This document shows, one piece after another, positions 1 to 8,088 of a stretch of DNA of 40,152 nt. Under the pieces are notes generated by a model, which saw only the letters and a program-made list of their open reading frames with translations, had not been told where the DNA came from and ran no database searches. The number at the start of each line of letters is the position of its first letter. Position 1 is the stretch's first letter. The position numbers and the translations under genes were made by a program. The stretch spans positions 1 through 40,152 of the forward strand of contig UQSB01000016.1 in NCBI GenBank assembly GCA_900543505.1. The letters are read 5' to 3'. The DNA is from an uncultured Collinsella sp. (GTDB taxonomy: Bacteria; Actinomycetota; Coriobacteriia; Coriobacteriales; Coriobacteriaceae).

Positions 1-898
1 AAAGGGCGGAGGCGGGGCATGCCCCGCCTCTTACACCACATCTCTGCGCGCTACCGCGCTCGGCCGCCTCGATCACGTGTTTGGCGAGGATCGCCGTCGT
101 CACAGCGCCCACGCCGCCCGGCACGGGCGTGATGGCGTTAACAACCGGCTCCGCAGCATCAAAATCGACGTCCCCGACCAGCTTGCCAGCGGCCTCGTCC
201 CAATTAATGCCAACATCGATGATCGTCTGGTCCTCGCGAATGGCATCCACGCCAATCGTGTGCGCGCGTCCAACGGCGGCAACCACAATGTCGGCAGCAC
301 GGCACTCGGCAGCAAGGTCGCGCGTATGCGTATGGCACGTCGTCACGGTCGCATTGCGCGCCGTAAGCATGGCGGCAACAGGACGCCCGATCACCAGCGA
401 GCGCCCGACCACAGCAACCTTAGCTCCATCCAGCTCAACGCCGTAATGATCCAGCAAAGCAAGCACGGCTTCGGCTGTGCAGGGGGCAAAACCCTCGCCG
501 CGCCCCGAAAGCGTGGTGAGCAGCGAAGCCGGCGTCATGGAGTCAACGTCTTTGGCAGGATCGAGTGCCGCGGCAACCGCGTCCTCGTCAAGGCCGGCGG
601 GCAGCGGGCGGAACATCAGGCAGCCATGAACAGACGAATCGGTATTGATGTCCTCGATGGCCGCCAACAGCTCGTCCTGCGAAACATCGGCGGGAAGCAA
701 AACGCGGCGAGCTTCAATGCCAACCTTCTCGCAGCGCTGGAGCGCACCGCGCTCGTAGGATAGGTCGTCCTCGCGTTCACCCACACGCACGATAGCCGAC
801 GTCGGAACAACGCCCCGCTCGCGCAGGGCTGCGCAGCGAGCAGCAAGTTCCTCAGTCAACGCGCGGGCGACGGGAGCACCCTTCAGTAGCTCAGCCAT
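1..898 (-). CDS. folD: FolD-like methylenetetrahydrofolate dehydrogenase, 3' end outside window
   Basis: Homologue of FolD, which oxidises 5,10-methylene-THF to methenyl-THF with NAD(P)+ in the cytoplasm. Reading from ATG at 898 it begins MAELLKGAPVARALTEELAA and keeps KDVD, the Rossmann segment GRSLVIGRPVAAML and the family signature PVPGGVGAVT. The residue matching E. coli Lys54 (Y-x3-K) is Ala in the segment YERGALQRCEKVGI, and the QLPLP segment reads FRPLP, so Gln98 is missing too. That lysine is needed for the cyclohydrolase half-reaction, so I infer a dehydrogenase-only enzyme. It starts 2 nt after the fchA stop, implying one operon. No in-frame stop occurs before the window edge, about 299 codons in; the family is usually about 280-300 aa. 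The last codons read through the palindrome at 11-28. Confidence 0.9.
   Translation of the reverse strand, partial: MAELLKGAPVARALTEELAARCAALRERGVVPTSAIVRVGEREDDLSYERGALQRCEKVGIEARRVLLPADVSQDELLAAIEDINTDSSVHGCLMFRPLPAGLDEDAVAAALDPAKDVDSMTPASLLTTLSGRGEGFAPCTAEAVLALLDHYGVELDGAKVAVVGRSLVIGRPVAAMLTARNATVTTCHTHTRDLAAECRAADIVVAAVGRAHTIGVDAIREDQTIIDVGINWDEAAGKLVGDVDFDAAEPVVNAITPVPGGVGAVTTAILAKHVIEAAERGSAQRCGVRGGACPASAL
11..28 (-). terminator. Perfect GC-rich palindrome, probable folD terminator
   Basis: An 18-nt perfect palindrome (GGCGGGGC-AT-GCCCCGCC). On the minus strand it is followed by a pyrimidine-rich run ending in TTT at the window edge, as expected for a terminator at the end of the fchA-folD operon. 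The folD frame runs straight through it, and a TAA in another frame lies just before it (33-31). The rest of the tail lies outside the window, so termination is inferred. Confidence 0.5.
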
Positions 899-900
899 GG

Positions 901-1533
901 CTATCCCCTCTTCCTTGCGGCGTCGGCGGCGCGGCGCGCCAGCGCATCGGCGCGCGGCAACCACATGTCGAGCAACTCATCACACGCCGTCTCGAGCTCC
1001 TCAGCACGAGCGCGATCCTTCATAGACGTGGTGTTCGCAAAGAGCGTCAAGCTCGCGCCCTGCATAGCGGAACGGCAGAACACGGCGCCGCACGCCACAT
1101 CGGACAGCAGCTGACGCGAACCCTTGTCGGCCATGTCCTCGAGCAGCGCCAGCGCGCGCCCGCAGGCATCCATAATGCGATACGGCGGCATAGCGGCCAC
1201 ATGCAGCGCATCCTGAATCGCGGTCGCTCGAGCCGGATCGTCACGCGGAATACCGTATGCCGCGGACACCTGCCCATAGGCACGAACGTCCTCGGCAACC
1301 AACTCGACAAGCTCCTGGGCCAGCTCATCAGCATGGGCAAACGCACGCGTCAGGTCATCCGCACGATCAGCAAGCGCGGGATTGGTCGCACCGTAGCGGG
1401 CAACCATTCCGCACAGCGAGGCGCCCAGCGCGCCCACAAAGGCGCTCGCGCTGCCACCGCCGGGAACCGGCTCGCGTGCGGCAAGTGCCTCGGCAAACTC
1501 TCGACAGGTTTTATCCATCATCTCTTGGCTCAT
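901..1533 (-). CDS. fchA: Methenyl-THF cyclohydrolase / cyclodeaminase family protein (FchA-like)
   Basis: Member of the formiminotransferase-cyclodeaminase C-terminal family (FTCD_C), whose stand-alone form FchA hydrolyses methenyl-THF to 10-formyl-THF. The 210-aa protein is all-helical in character and carries the family signature PVPGGGSASA at about residues 23-32, a folate-binding Gly-rich loop. Length fits stand-alone FchA (about 210 aa). ATG at 1533 is chosen because GAAGG lies 9 nt upstream; an in-frame GTG at 1539 is too close to it. The stop is 2 nt before the folD start. The neighbouring FolD lacks the cyclohydrolase lysine, which supports cyclohydrolase rather than formimino-THF cyclodeaminase activity, and no histidine-degradation gene is nearby. 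Confidence 0.85.
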   Translation of the reverse strand: MSQEMMDKTCREFAEALAAREPVPGGGSASAFVGALGASLCGMVARYGATNPALADRADDLTRAFAHADELAQELVELVAEDVRAYGQVSAAYGIPRDDPARATAIQDALHVAAMPPYRIMDACGRALALLEDMADKGSRQLLSDVACGAVFCRSAMQGASLTLFANTTSMKDRARAEELETACDELLDMWLPRADALARRAADAARKRG

Positions 1534-1909
1534 ACGCACGCACCTTCAAGTCATATACATCGGTCAGGCGGCAACCGCCGACCAACCGCATCGAACACAT
1601 AATGGTGCTAAGTCTAGCCCATAAGCACATGGGCGTCAGCACACCTGACCATCGCGGATTTCTATGACGAACGATAGGCCATGCCAACGCAAACATGGGA
1701 CACATAGCCCACGTTTCGAGACTCCCGGGCAGCGGCAACTAGGGCATACATATAGGTAAGGAGCCCCATGTTGGGGCAAGCTCATCACGGCACCGGACGA
1801 CGAATGGAGGAATAACCGCACAGCAAACAAAGTCATCATGTGCATGCGTAACCGCTGCCCCAGCGATCCGCGGCACACGATGTCCCTGGCAGACAAGGAG
1901 GACGCCACC
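1534..1909. other. Divergent intergenic region, fchA-folD / lipoprotein 1
   Basis: About 375 nt without an established gene. It holds a GGCGG-CAA-CCGCC inverted repeat near 1567-1579, GCCCAT/ATGGGC at 1617-1634, the 18-mer at 1695-1712 that recurs before lipoprotein 2, and a possible 15-codon ORF (1768-1815) behind AAGGAG at 1758. That tiny ORF overlaps a GCCCC/GGGGC hairpin and has no further support. I see no convincing -35/-10 pair. Confidence 0.4.
1695..1712 (+). promoter_or_regulatory. Upstream motif shared by the two lipoprotein genes, copy 1
   Basis: ATGGGACACATAGCCCAC. It matches 17 of 18 bases at 2661-2678, upstream of the paralogous gene. The outer bases TGGG/CCCA are inverted. It lies about 200 nt before the lipoprotein 1 start. 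A regulator site or a remnant of the duplication are both possible. Confidence 0.4.
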
Positions 1910-2509
1910 ATGAAGAAAAAGACCCTATCGATCCTTTCCCTTTGCATCGCCCTCTTTGCCGCGTTTGCCCTTGTCGGCTGCGGCGGGAGCGCATCGGGCG
2001 GCGGCAGCGCCTCCAAGAGCGAGAGCAAGGAAAAGGCCCCCGTCGCCAAGAAGACCGACTTTATCTGGTTTAAGGTCGAGATGCCCGAGGGCGTCGGCGT
2101 AAGCGACTCCGCCGGCAAGAATGCCGACAGGGTCCGGCTCACCTTCCCCGAAGACGAGAACGCCTCGGCCGATCGCTTTATCCCCGTTTGGAAAACAGCG
2201 CTGACGGCAGAGGAATCCCACGCCGACCAGGCAGAAAAGAAAGGTGATACGTTCCAGTGGAAGGATGGCGGGTCCGTCGAGTATAACGGCAGGACGTGGC
2301 TCGTCGGAACGTACGAGGACAACAGCGGCGTCTCAACCCTCCTCTTTACCGACGTTGAGCCGGGAAGCGTCTACGTCCTCATCTCGAACTTCGATCTGCA
2401 TAAGAAAGAAGCCGAGGCGCTCCTCAACTCCATCGAGTTCCCCGATGACATGGCGAAGGCAGTTGCCGAGGCACGCGAAGCCGAGATTTCGAGCATCGAG
2501 ATCAAGTAA
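1910..2509 (+). CDS. Predicted lipoprotein, paralogue 1
   Basis: A 199-aa exported lipoprotein of unknown function. The start at 1910 is fixed by AAGGAGG 8 nt upstream; an upstream in-frame ATG at 1838 lacks such a site. The signal peptide is MKKKTLSILSLCIALFAAFA followed by lipobox LVGC, with the lipidated Cys at residue 24. A Gly/Ser/Lys-rich linker follows, then a globular domain starting KTDFIWFKVEMPEGVGVSD. The mature part aligns along its length with the product of the next gene (shared TDFIWFKVE, DRFIP, YNGRTW/YNGKTW, FTDVE/FTDVD and a C-terminal S/DxIEIK), so the two are a tandem duplication. I recognise no domain family. It ends at a strong terminator, so it is probably its own transcription unit. 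Confidence 0.9.
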   Translation: MKKKTLSILSLCIALFAAFALVGCGGSASGGGSASKSESKEKAPVAKKTDFIWFKVEMPEGVGVSDSAGKNADRVRLTFPEDENASADRFIPVWKTALTAEESHADQAEKKGDTFQWKDGGSVEYNGRTWLVGTYEDNSGVSTLLFTDVEPGSVYVLISNFDLHKKEAEALLNSIEFPDDMAKAVAEAREAEISSIEIK

Positions 2510-2579
2510 CGGGACACCCGCACGTGCCTATGCGCACCCGCGTACACGCGCCCCATTAAAACAACGGGCACCCAACCCC

Positions 2580-2614
2580 GGGGAGGGCCGACAGCATCGG
2601 CCCTCCCCTCTTTT
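2580..2614 (+). terminator. Rho-independent terminator after lipoprotein 1
   Basis: A 12-bp perfect stem (GGGGAGGGCCGA / TCGGCCCTCCCC) with a 5-nt loop, followed by TCTTTT. It lies 70 nt after the stop at 2509. Confidence 0.93.
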
Positions 2615-2660
2615 GCGTCCGAGCATATTGCCACTTAACGGCGCAAATCCGGCCCTCAGA

Positions 2661-2678
2661 ATGGGACACATGGCCCAC
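2661..2678 (+). promoter_or_regulatory. Upstream motif shared by the two lipoprotein genes, copy 2
   Basis: ATGGGACACATGGCCCAC, one mismatch from the copy at 1695-1712. It lies about 73 nt before the lipoprotein 2 start, just after the lipoprotein 1 terminator, where a promoter or operator would be expected. Confidence 0.45.
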
Positions 2679-2751
2679 CCGAAGGAGCCGCTCGCGCGTA
2701 CAGTAAAGGCAGGTAATCCATGGGCGGTTACAGATCGAGGAGGACACGACC

Positions 2752-3345
2752 ATGAAAAAGAAGGCCTTTGCGATTCTCACCCTCTGCATCAGTCTCTTTG
2801 CCACAGTTGCTCTGGTGGGCTGCGGTGGCAGCGGCGACGCTACCGGCAGTGGTGGTGGCGGCGGAGCAGAAAAGCCAGCCGTGGATATGAGGACCGACTT
2901 CATTTGGTTTAAGGTCGAGGTCCCCGAGGGCGTCGAGATCACCGACGTCGCCGGCGACACCGCCGACAGGGCCCAGTTTAAGTTCACCGAGAGCGAGCAC
3001 GCCAGCGACCGCTTCATCCCCGTCTTCGACACTGACAAGAACGCCGACGAGCTGTTTGACTACGAGGCAAAGTGGAAGGCCAACTCCGGATGGACCGAGA
3101 GCGATCCCGTTAAGTACAACGGCAAGACCTGGCGCAGCGCCTACTTTACGCACTCGGGCGGCGTGACGACCGAGTACTTCACCGACGTTGACGGCGGCAG
3201 CGTGTACGTGCGCATCGACAACGTCGAGGAACACAAGGACGCCGTCGAGACCATGATGAAGTCTCTGGAGTTTGCCGACGACATCGCCGAAGCCAAGACC
3301 GAAGCCATGGACGTCAAGCTCGACGACATCGAGATCAAGCGCTAA
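2752..3345 (+). CDS. Predicted lipoprotein, paralogue 2
   Basis: A 197-aa lipoprotein, paralogous to the gene before it. A strong AGGAGG site sits 9 nt before ATG. The signal peptide MKKKAFAILTLCISLFATVA ends in lipobox LVGC (Cys24), followed by a Gly-rich linker of about 20 residues. The mature domain begins RTDFIWFKVEVPEGVEITD and ends DVKLDDIEIKR, matching paralogue 1 with only small length differences. Function is unknown. The acidic, Cys-free mature domain suggests an extracellular, membrane-anchored role, which is an inference from composition. It has its own terminator at 3418-3449, so the paralogues are probably expressed separately. Confidence 0.9.
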   Translation: MKKKAFAILTLCISLFATVALVGCGGSGDATGSGGGGGAEKPAVDMRTDFIWFKVEVPEGVEITDVAGDTADRAQFKFTESEHASDRFIPVFDTDKNADELFDYEAKWKANSGWTESDPVKYNGKTWRSAYFTHSGGVTTEYFTDVDGGSVYVRIDNVEEHKDAVETMMKSLEFADDIAEAKTEAMDVKLDDIEIKR

Positions 3346-3417
3346 ACGACTGGCGAGCGCAGCGGGAAACACGGGCACAGTGCAAACAAGCGACGATACC
3401 CCAGCGCTTCGCACCAA

Positions 3418-3449
3418 GGGAGGATCGGCTCGCCGATCTTCCCTTTCTT
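3418..3449 (+). terminator. Rho-independent terminator after lipoprotein 2
   Basis: Inverted arms GGGAGGATCGGC / GCCGATCTTCCC with a tight loop and one G-T pair, followed by TTTCTT. The remainder of the gap up to 3650 shows a weak GC-rich repeat near 3458-3485 and a TATAGT at 3602-3607 that could be a -10 for the next gene, but no matching -35. Confidence 0.85.
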
Positions 3450-3650
3450 ATGCCGATAGCCGGCGAACGCGAGGGTGCCGGACGCCGGAACCGCCCCAAA
3501 TGTGGCAACAGTACGAAAACGACAAACACCTCAACACGTCCGCCCACCGATTTATTGCGCCGCGCAGACAATTAAACCAGCATCTTTAAACATCTGGGCA
3601 GTATAGTGACCAAAACTATCGCATAACCGCACGCTGCGAATGGAGGAGTT

Positions 3651-6131
3651 ATGACCGAACACCATGCCATCAGCCGCCGAGCATTTACGCTGGGCTTAGG
3701 TCTTGCGGCGCTGTCGCCGCTTGCAAGCCTGCCAGAAACCGCGGCACCGGGCATTCCCCTGCGAGCGGCATTTGCAGACGACACGCCCAAACCGGCGGAG
3801 CACCTCGGTAATTTCGTCATTCGCCTTCGCCCCGCGGGCTATTTTCGCACCGCGAGCGTCAACCAAGACGGCAACGTTCGCGGCAACGTCTGCCACCTGT
3901 TTAACGACGGCACGTCCAGCAAGCTCATCCTTGAGAACGTAACGACCAAGAATGACGATACAAACTGGTATGCTATCCGCACCTTGCTCAATTTCGAAGA
4001 GCATAAAAAGACGGGCTACAGCATTTGGTCGGTCGACGACGACTCGGACAAAGATGGAAAGGTCATCCACGTATGGGGCGGCGAGTATGACAACAAGCCC
4101 AGCCGCGCTTTTGCGTTCGAGCGCCAATCAAACGGAACCTATATCATCCGAGACCGCACGGTCGAGAAAGAAACCGAGAAAAAAGACATTAAGTACTTGG
4201 CAATAGAATCGAACGGCAAAGACCAGGACAACAATAAGATCTGCCATAAGAGTAAGAGCATTCCGTGGGAGCTCGAACTTATCGGTTACGACATGAAAAA
4301 GAACGATGCCACGGTTAGCAGCCTCGACTGGATCACGTACAGCAGCTACGTCGATGGGCCATGTTGGATGAAATACGTCGACGACAACAAGTTCCTCGAC
4401 GAGCTGAGCATCCCGGGTACGCACGATTCGGGCACCTGCAGCGTGGACAACGACACTGAGCCCCAATCCTCGCAAGTAAAATGCCAGCAGGATTACATTC
4501 CCACGCAGTTGCTCGAGGGAATCCGCTATTTTGATATCCGACTCGGAAAGGGCGACGACCCCGGTATCGACCACGGGATTTTCTACCTACTCAAAAAAGA
4601 CGGGAACTATCTGCATCTCTCCGATGTCATCGGGTACTTCAAAACGTTTTTGAACGAAAACCCGTCAGAAGCGCTCATCATGCTCGCATCGCGCGGCAAC
4701 GATGAGGCTACCGACGAAAGCATAACGACGGCCTTCGCCAAGGTTATGGCCGATAACCCCAACCTGTTCTACACATCGAGCCGCGTTCCCACGCTACACG
4801 AGGTGCGCGGAAAGATCGTTCTGCTGCGTCGATTTAGGCTCGCCGGCAACAGTGTAAGCGGCCATACGTGGGGCCTCGACCTTGCCGAATGGGATGACAA
4901 GATCAAGGCTCACTCCGACAGCACCACTATGTGTCTCGTCCAAGACGCGCGGGGCTTTGAAGCCGCGGGGGAAACAGGCGACAAAGAGCCCTATTGCACC
5001 AAGGTATACGCCCAGGACAAGTACAAACTCACGGGAACCGACAAGCTCAGCTGGGTCGATAATGCACTGAAGGAAACGACCGGGCGCACGCGCAACAAGG
5101 TGGACGTCGTGGACGATGGCGGGGCCAAGGTGCAAGCGCAGGAGCGTTGCTGGTCTATCAACTACACCAGCTGCACGGGCTTGTCGCACGGAGGCAATCC
5201 TTTTACCTCGGCACGAGTAGTCAACGAGCATCTGTATAAGAGCCCGTACATCAATCCCAGCGGCATCGAGGATACAAAGTCAGATTACCTCAAGCACATT
5301 GGCATCATCGCATCCGACTTTGTTGATGCGGCGCTGGCCCGGAGCATCTACCAGCGCAATTACGATACGCAGCACAAGCAGACAGCTTCGTGCTACCTCC
5401 CAGCCCGCATGCACATGACATATGGCGACTCGTTGAGCGACGCCTCGCTCCAGGACGGCAAGACCGTTGGCGAGGGTCATTTCCGCCTCGTCGACAGCAG
5501 CAACGTACTCAACGTGGCGGCTTCGGGCCATGCGTTTGCCATCGAATATGTGGATGTCGACGCCTTGGGCAACGAGACCGTTACGGAGCTGCGGGGCTCC
5601 GTGTCCATCGATATCGATCCACGCGCGCTGACGCCCCATTTTGAGGGACTCGAAGGCCTTAAGGCCGGCGAAGACGTGCGCGCCAAGATTGCGGCATCAC
5701 TCGAGGGCAAGCTCGAAACCGATGCCTGCACGGCCCAGCTCGAGTTTGTGCACGACGCGAACGGCGCTCCGGGAACGGCGATGGCCGAGGGCGAGGCATT
5801 TGCCGCGGGGACGTATTGGGTGCGGGCGAACGGTCTCTTGGGCAACGCGGCGCAAAACTACACGCTTGCCACCGACGGAGCCGCAAGCTTTACCGTAGCG
5901 GCCTCGGGCGGTGCGGGCGGCAACGGCGCCGGCACCGACGGTGGCACGGGCTCCAACGCAGGTAGCGCCGACAAGAACGGCAAGGGCAAAAGCTCGGCCG
6001 GAAAACTCGCCGACACGGGCGACGGCTCTGGCGTTGCCGCCGGGCTCGCTGCCGCCGCCGTGGCGACGACGGTCGCAGGTGCAGCAATGCTTGCCAGTGA
6101 CCGCGAAGACAGCGAAGGCGCTAGCGAATAG
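3651..6131 (+). CDS. Tat-exported, LADTG-anchored phosphatidylinositol-specific phospholipase C-like protein
   Basis: An 826-aa surface enzyme predicted to cleave phosphoinositide-type lipids or GPI anchors. Start follows GGAGG 5 nt upstream. The N-terminus has a twin-arginine signal (SRRAFTLGL, Arg9-Arg10). Residues about 50-220 resemble a ricin-type beta-trefoil lectin region (repeated W/F-rich segments). The PI-PLC X domain spans about 245-560, with catalytic His258 in IPGTHDSG and His308 in GIDHGIFY, and FDIRLG between them. About 610-750 looks like Ig-like/MBG-type repeats ending NYTLATDG. A Gly/Ser/Asn-rich spacer leads to LADTG (786-790), a hydrophobic segment and a short, mostly acidic tail; the motif fits an LPxTG-type sortase substrate. 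The exact substrate is not visible. It has its own terminator. Confidence 0.9.
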   Translation: MTEHHAISRRAFTLGLGLAALSPLASLPETAAPGIPLRAAFADDTPKPAEHLGNFVIRLRPAGYFRTASVNQDGNVRGNVCHLFNDGTSSKLILENVTTKNDDTNWYAIRTLLNFEEHKKTGYSIWSVDDDSDKDGKVIHVWGGEYDNKPSRAFAFERQSNGTYIIRDRTVEKETEKKDIKYLAIESNGKDQDNNKICHKSKSIPWELELIGYDMKKNDATVSSLDWITYSSYVDGPCWMKYVDDNKFLDELSIPGTHDSGTCSVDNDTEPQSSQVKCQQDYIPTQLLEGIRYFDIRLGKGDDPGIDHGIFYLLKKDGNYLHLSDVIGYFKTFLNENPSEALIMLASRGNDEATDESITTAFAKVMADNPNLFYTSSRVPTLHEVRGKIVLLRRFRLAGNSVSGHTWGLDLAEWDDKIKAHSDSTTMCLVQDARGFEAAGETGDKEPYCTKVYAQDKYKLTGTDKLSWVDNALKETTGRTRNKVDVVDDGGAKVQAQERCWSINYTSCTGLSHGGNPFTSARVVNEHLYKSPYINPSGIEDTKSDYLKHIGIIASDFVDAALARSIYQRNYDTQHKQTASCYLPARMHMTYGDSLSDASLQDGKTVGEGHFRLVDSSNVLNVAASGHAFAIEYVDVDALGNETVTELRGSVSIDIDPRALTPHFEGLEGLKAGEDVRAKIAASLEGKLETDACTAQLEFVHDANGAPGTAMAEGEAFAAGTYWVRANGLLGNAAQNYTLATDGAASFTVAASGGAGGNGAGTDGGTGSNAGSADKNGKGKSSAGKLADTGDGSGVAAGLAAAAVATTVAGAAMLASDREDSEGASE

Positions 6132-6160
6132 GCAAGCCAGCCTTTTAGACACATCGACTC

Positions 6161-6200
6161 AATCGGGGGCGCAGAACACCGTTCTGTGCCCCCGATTTTT
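6161..6200 (+). terminator. Rho-independent terminator after PI-PLC gene
   Basis: Long stem TCGGGGGCGCAGAAC / GTTCTGTGCCCCCGA (one G-T pair) with loop ACC, followed by TTTTT. It separates the plus-strand PI-PLC gene from the convergent small gene at 6226. Confidence 0.93.
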
Positions 6201-6225
6201 ACCTTGGCCCGAACGCCGCTTTCGA

Positions 6226-6495
6226 CTACATCACCATGTTCAGCGCGTTAACAAACTCCTGGGCCTTCGCACGACTGCCCAGGCTAAAGACACAAGCGGT
6301 CAACAGCCTGTTACGTAGAAAAACGTCGCGGCCCTTGATCCTGTTGACCCCAGTGATGTCCTTAAGGTAAACAATCTCGGTGTGCTTGCCACCAAACGTG
6401 CCCTTCTTGAGCACCTCAATACGGTTAGGGTAGATCTTGACGTCTTTAAACCTGCCCGAACCTTTGTCCTGGAACAGCAAGGTGTTGTTGTCCAT
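6226..6495 (-). CDS. Small PH-like hypothetical protein
   Basis: An 89-aa soluble protein beginning MDNNTLLFQDKGSGRFKDVK. Alternating strands (DVKIYPNRIEVLKK, TEIVYLKDITGVNR) followed by a C-terminal helix (RAKAQEFVNALNMVM) fit a bacterial PH-like or YokE-like fold; this is a pattern judgement, not a family match. ATG at 6495 is preferred because GGGAG lies 8 nt upstream; an in-frame GTG at 6540 would add 15 residues without a ribosome site. It is transcribed alone, since a terminator separates it from the gene upstream. Function unknown. Confidence 0.75.
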   Translation of the reverse strand: MDNNTLLFQDKGSGRFKDVKIYPNRIEVLKKGTFGGKHTEIVYLKDITGVNRIKGRDVFLRNRLLTACVFSLGSRAKAQEFVNALNMVM

Positions 6496-6643
6496 GCGTG
6501 TCACTCCCATGGGGTTCGCTAAAACTGCCTCTATGGTCACATTTTAGTCACTTCGGGAATCCTGCACGAAGGCGCTAGGCGACATTGGAATTCGAGTCCG
6601 CGCGAAGACCTTTAATGAAGTGCCCAGCACTTCCCCGCAACAC

Positions 6644-6681
6644 AAAAACGGGGCAGTCCGCACTTCTGCGGACCGCCCCGT
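6644..6681 (-). terminator. Rho-independent terminator after zinc-ribbon gene
   Basis: Arms CGGGGCAGTCCGCA / TGCGGACCGCCCCG (one mismatch) flank a 4-nt loop. On the minus strand TTTTT follows (6648-6644). It ends the gene at 6724-8061. Confidence 0.9.
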
Positions 6682-6723
6682 TCCTCTAACTATCGCATCG
6701 CAGCGCCAACCGGCTGCGCTTCC

Positions 6724-8061
6724 CTACTTCCCAAATAGCGCACCCAGCAGACCGCGGCGTTTGGGCTTTTCTTCTCGGTAGGAACCCTCGACGGCGGCTG
6801 CAACCTGGCGCGGTTGCTCGCCGCCTCCACGGCGCACGATCTGGTATAGGAAGGGCGATTTAACGTATTTGACCTCGATGGGCGTGGCATGCACGGTACT
6901 TTCGCCGGACAGATGCAGACTCGGATTGAGCGACGCCACCACATGCGTCTCGCGCTTGTCGCTAAACACCACCGCGGCTGCACGACCCGTCTGGCCGTTT
7001 ACGGCAATGCGCACCTGCTCGCCATCGCGGCTGTCCGTCGCCGGACGATCGACAAAGTACACCGGCACCATCACCAGGCCGTCCTTATGCTTGCGGGCCT
7101 TGCGCGCCCAAGTGCGGATGCTCTTTTTATTGAGCCCCAGCACCGCCTCGGCATCGTTGCCGGCAATGTCGAGCGCCAGCTTATCAATGACCACCTGGTC
7201 CTTGGTAGACGCATCGACGGAGACGACGCGGAAGTCACCTTCCTGCATGGCCGGGTCAAACGGCCCAACCTTGGCAAAGTCCCACGGCTCCAAAATGCCC
7301 ATAAGGCGAACATCCAGATAGTTTGCCCGCGGATACGCCCAGTCGAGCACCTCGTAGTACACCAAGGTTTCCTTGCTCAGGCCCTTGCCCGGGAAGGACG
7401 CCATCATGCGCAGGTCCGCCAGCGCCATGGGGAAATAGAAGAGCATCATGTCGTTTTGGATCGCATCTTCTACATCGTGCCCGGCAAAGGCGTCGGGGTA
7501 CTGGCGCACCAGCTGCAGCGCGTTGGCACGTGCCTGCTGCGGCGAAATTTCGCAGGGAATACCCTGCTCCGGCACATACTCCGCACCCACGCCCATGGTC
7601 AGACGTTTGCTAAACGTACCGGGCTTGAGCAGGTCGGCAATGCCGATCTTGTTGCCGCAGGACGGGCACTCAAACACACGCTGCGTTGACTCGCCCTCAA
7701 AGGACGCTCCGCAGAAGGGGCAGGGAATGCTCACGTGCGTCGCTTCTTGGAACTCCTGCGCCGTGCCGCGGTCCTCCCACAGCAGATGTTCCAGGACCGA
7801 CTGATTGCGCCAGTGCGAATTGAAGAAATACCAGTCCGGGTCCTCCGGGCGCTCGAGTTGCGACACATGCGTGAGCTTGAGCAGTCCATCCACTACCGTC
7901 AACGGCGTATGGCGAATGCCCAAAGCGCTCTTGGGCTCTCCGGCGTCCGCCTGCCACGGAATGACCGCACCACAATAAGCGCACTCAAAGCTGCGCTTAG
8001 CTTGGTGCGAGTACATAGGGCCGCCGCAGTTTTGACATTTAATGGCAAACATCTCGTCCAT
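6724..8061 (-). CDS. Double zinc-ribbon protein of unknown function
   Basis: A 445-aa protein with two zinc ribbons: CQNCGG...CAYCG at about residues 9-31 and CPFCGA...CPSCG at about 114-136. The rest is a large soluble alpha/beta region without a recognisable enzyme motif. The C-terminus is basic and amphipathic (KRRGLLGALFGK), which could touch membrane or nucleic acid. AAGGAGGA 8 nt before ATG fixes the start at 8061. Such proteins are often labelled TFIIB-type zinc ribbon-containing, but nothing here shows a transcription role. The upstream region carries a 7-bp inverted repeat (8089-8107) that may be an operator. Confidence 0.88.
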   Translation of the reverse strand: MDEMFAIKCQNCGGPMYSHQAKRSFECAYCGAVIPWQADAGEPKSALGIRHTPLTVVDGLLKLTHVSQLERPEDPDWYFFNSHWRNQSVLEHLLWEDRGTAQEFQEATHVSIPCPFCGASFEGESTQRVFECPSCGNKIGIADLLKPGTFSKRLTMGVGAEYVPEQGIPCEISPQQARANALQLVRQYPDAFAGHDVEDAIQNDMMLFYFPMALADLRMMASFPGKGLSKETLVYYEVLDWAYPRANYLDVRLMGILEPWDFAKVGPFDPAMQEGDFRVVSVDASTKDQVVIDKLALDIAGNDAEAVLGLNKKSIRTWARKARKHKDGLVMVPVYFVDRPATDSRDGEQVRIAVNGQTGRAAAVVFSDKRETHVVASLNPSLHLSGESTVHATPIEVKYVKSPFLYQIVRRGGGEQPRQVAAAVEGSYREEKPKRRGLLGALFGK

Positions 8062-8088
8062 GGAAACGTCCTCCTTTGCACAAAGCTG

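Noticed and set aside
77..763. Open frame of 228 codons on the plus strand
   Set aside because: Antisense to folD, whose Rossmann and PVPGGVG motifs are unambiguous.
1768..1815. 15-codon ORF behind AAGGAG
   Set aside because: Only 4 nt spacing, overlaps a hairpin, and has no conserved feature; recorded only as a possibility in the intergenic note.
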